A stretch of DNA of 14,440 bases from contig MVQZ01000307.1 of the NCBI GenBank assembly GCA_002067565.1, positions 1 through 14,440 of the forward strand, given 5' to 3'. The position numbers were made by a program, and so were the translations under genes. This stretch comes from Methanobacterium sp. PtaU1.Bin242 (GTDB lineage Archaea; Methanobacteriota; Methanobacteria; Methanobacteriales; Methanobacteriaceae). Below, piece after piece: positions 13,203-14,440 of the stretch (positions are counted from its first letter, which is position 1; each line of letters begins with the position of its first letter). The notes beneath the pieces are model-generated. The model was not told where the DNA came from. It ran no database searches and saw only the letters and a list, made by a program, of their open reading frames with translations.

Positions 13203-13541
13203 CTAGAACATCACCTTTTCCAGTTCCTGTAAATTCTTAATAATGAATGGCTCCGCTTTGGGATCTGCAAGTATCTTAAGCTGTTTCTGGTGTGTTTCTG
13301 TATAAACATTCATCAATATCTTCTGAAGATCTTCCACCGGCATTTCCAGGACCTTTTTTATTTTTATAAGGTCTTCCTCTGATAGTTCATCTTTATAATC
13401 TTCTATTTTGTTTTGGAAAGATTTCACCACGTTTGAATTCCGGGAAACCACCCCCCGCAATAGAAGAGGCGGAACCCTGGTAAAAAGACCCATCAATTCC
13501 ATGACATCCTTTTCAGTTATTTCTAGTTCTTCTGACTCCAT
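13203..13541 (-). CDS. Hypothetical alpha-helical protein
   Basis: A 112-residue charged protein with no cysteine, signal peptide or membrane segment. It looks wholly helical: an acidic N-terminus (ESEELEITEKDVMELMGLF), a hydrophobic stretch with RVPPLLLRGVVSR (22-34), then helices around EDYKDELSEEDLIKIKKVL and the C-terminal DPKAEPFIIKNLQELEKVMF. I do not recognise a family. ATG 13539-13541 is preceded by GGAGAT at 13550-13555, a good site. Codon use and context look native. It lies 184 bp downstream of the acetyl-CoA synthetase gene on the same strand but has its own promoter candidate, so a functional link to that enzyme is not shown. Confidence 0.7.
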   Translation of the reverse strand: MESEELEITEKDVMELMGLFTRVPPLLLRGVVSRNSNVVKSFQNKIEDYKDELSEEDLIKIKKVLEMPVEDLQKILMNVYTETHQKQLKILADPKAEPFIIKNLQELEKVMF

Positions 13542-13587
13542 TTTATAGTATCTCCAATGGCTATATGACTTATTTTATGATTATATT

Positions 13588-13596
13588 CTTTATAAT
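13588..13596 (-). promoter_or_regulatory. Putative promoter (TATA box) of the 112-residue hypothetical gene
   Basis: The minus strand reads GAGGAATTATAAAG, a purine-rich element followed by a TATA box. A start ~26 nt downstream (near 13566) would give a ~25-nt leader containing the ribosome binding site at 13550-13555. Confidence 0.4.
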
Positions 13597-13725
13597 TCCT
13601 CTTATATTGTTTAGATTTTTCCTATTATTTCTTATTTTATGATCTTTCTTCCTTTCCTTCTTTTTAATATAAATTTAATGTCCTTAATTTCATAATACTG
13701 GATTTTTATTTAAGAGTTTAAAGTG

Positions 13726-14440
13726 TTATAGGTTTTCCAACTCATCTACAGCTTCGGGGTTGGCCAGTGTACTGATATCTCCCACTGGTTCGCCCTTAAC
13801 CCTGGCCTTGATCACCCGACGCATTATCTTGCCCGAACGAGTTTTAGGAAGATCATTTACCAGTTTTATCTCTGACGGGCTGGCTATAGGCCCAATTTCT
13901 TTTCGAACATGATGTATTAATGTTTCTTTAAATTTACTACCTGCTGTTACCCCCTGTTTTAATATTACAAATGCGTAGATCACCTCCCCCTTAATGGGAT
14001 CTGGTTTACCCACCACTGCAGCCTCCGCCACATCTTTATAACTTACCAGGGCAGATTCCACCTCTGCTGTGCTTATTCTATGCCCAGCAATGCTCATTAC
14101 ATCATCTTCCCGTCCCTGAATCCAGAAATAACCATTATCATCCTTTCTAGCCACATCACCACTCAGATAGACACCAGGAAATGTACTCCAGTAAGCATCC
14201 ACATATCTTTGAGGGTCTTTATAGAGTGTCCTAAACATTGATGGCCAGGGAGTTTTAATTACCAGATGTCCCCCCTCACCAGTCAGTGAATTACCATCAT
14301 CATCCAAGATGTCTGCCTGAACTGTGGGAAAGGGCTTAACCGCTGAACCCGGTTTAAGTGGAGATAGGGGTAGGGGAGTTATAAGATGCATTCCCGTCTC
14401 TGTCTGCCACCAGGTGTCCATTATAGGACATCTTTCACCG
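13726..14440 (-). CDS. acsA: Acetyl-CoA synthetase, AMP-forming (C-terminal part, runs off right edge)
   Basis: The reading frame is open to the window edge, so this is the last 237 residues of a protein usually ~630-650 long. It starts in the GERCPIMDTWWQTETG block (bases 14392-14439), which carries the paired tryptophans of the acetate pocket and the acyl-adenylate motif. YLSGDVARKDDNGYFWIQGREDDVMSIAGHRIS contains the hinge and the arginine/glycine elements of the C-terminal domain. PKTRSGKIMRR near the end contains the catalytic lysine that is acetylated for control in bacterial homologues. The enzyme activates acetate to acetyl-CoA with ATP, giving AMP, and in hydrogenotrophic methanogens serves acetate assimilation. 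A methionine at 14419-14421 is internal and not the start. It could use propionate too, but the TWWQTETG motif favours acetate. Confidence 0.93.
   Translation of the reverse strand, partial: GERCPIMDTWWQTETGMHLITPLPLSPLKPGSAVKPFPTVQADILDDDGNSLTGEGGHLVIKTPWPSMFRTLYKDPQRYVDAYWSTFPGVYLSGDVARKDDNGYFWIQGREDDVMSIAGHRISTAEVESALVSYKDVAEAAVVGKPDPIKGEVIYAFVILKQGVTAGSKFKETLIHHVRKEIGPIASPSEIKLVNDLPKTRSGKIMRRVIKARVKGEPVGDISTLANPEAVDELENL

Overview
The window looks like a chromosomal stretch of a mesophilic hydrogenotrophic methanogen of the Methanobacteriaceae, most likely Methanobacterium or a close relative. The evidence is a methyl-coenzyme M reductase operon protein D (McrD) homologue, a short archaeal-type ThiC, a rubredoxin-tailed ferredoxin:disulfide (thioredoxin) reductase, very AT-rich intergenic DNA, and archaeal-style ribosome binding sites of the GGAGGTGAT type. 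I see no insertion sequence, phage gene, CRISPR array, tRNA or rRNA. The genus is inferred from protein resemblance, not from a marker gene.

Region 1 (about 1-5910, minus strand) is the notable part. It is a tightly packed predicted operon, read from right to left: a DUF1257/Ycf35-like protein, a Ycf46-like AAA+ ATPase, an alpha-helical protein with a seven-bladed WD40 propeller, an Hsp70 with a beta substrate domain but no helical lid, a 70-residue DUF2997 protein, and the start of a radical SAM protein that runs off the left edge. Gaps are 39 bp or less or ATGA overlaps, except for 93 bp between hsp70 and the DUF2997 gene. Two ATPases, a propeller scaffold, two small proteins of unknown function and a radical SAM enzyme suggest an ATP-driven protein-remodelling or maturation machine coupled to radical/iron-sulfur chemistry. 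I know of no characterised function for this set.

Region 2 (5911-8143) starts with a 306-bp intergenic region carrying repeated TTAGTA/TACTAA words. A divergent metallophosphoesterase gene follows, then about 500 bp of AT-rich DNA with two strong hairpins, then an mcrD gene with no other mcr gene near it.

Region 3 (8144-10734, minus strand) holds a redox pair, a CGWC glutaredoxin-like protein overlapping a ferredoxin:disulfide reductase with a C-terminal rubredoxin-like domain. Upstream of it lies a soluble HisKA_2-type sensor histidine kinase with no response regulator beside it.

Region 4 (10990-14440) contains thiC (thiamin pyrimidine synthesis), a small zinc-ribbon membrane protein on the plus strand, a conserved-looking alpha-helical hypothetical protein, and the C-terminal third of an AMP-forming acetyl-CoA synthetase that runs off the right edge. 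These are ordinary housekeeping and accessory functions.

Several starts are better placed at a ribosome binding site than at the longest reading frame: the AAA+ ATPase at 5454, mcrD at 7556 and the glutaredoxin-like gene at 8922. The DUF2997 gene and thiC appear to use TTG, and the ferredoxin:disulfide reductase gene appears to use GTG.
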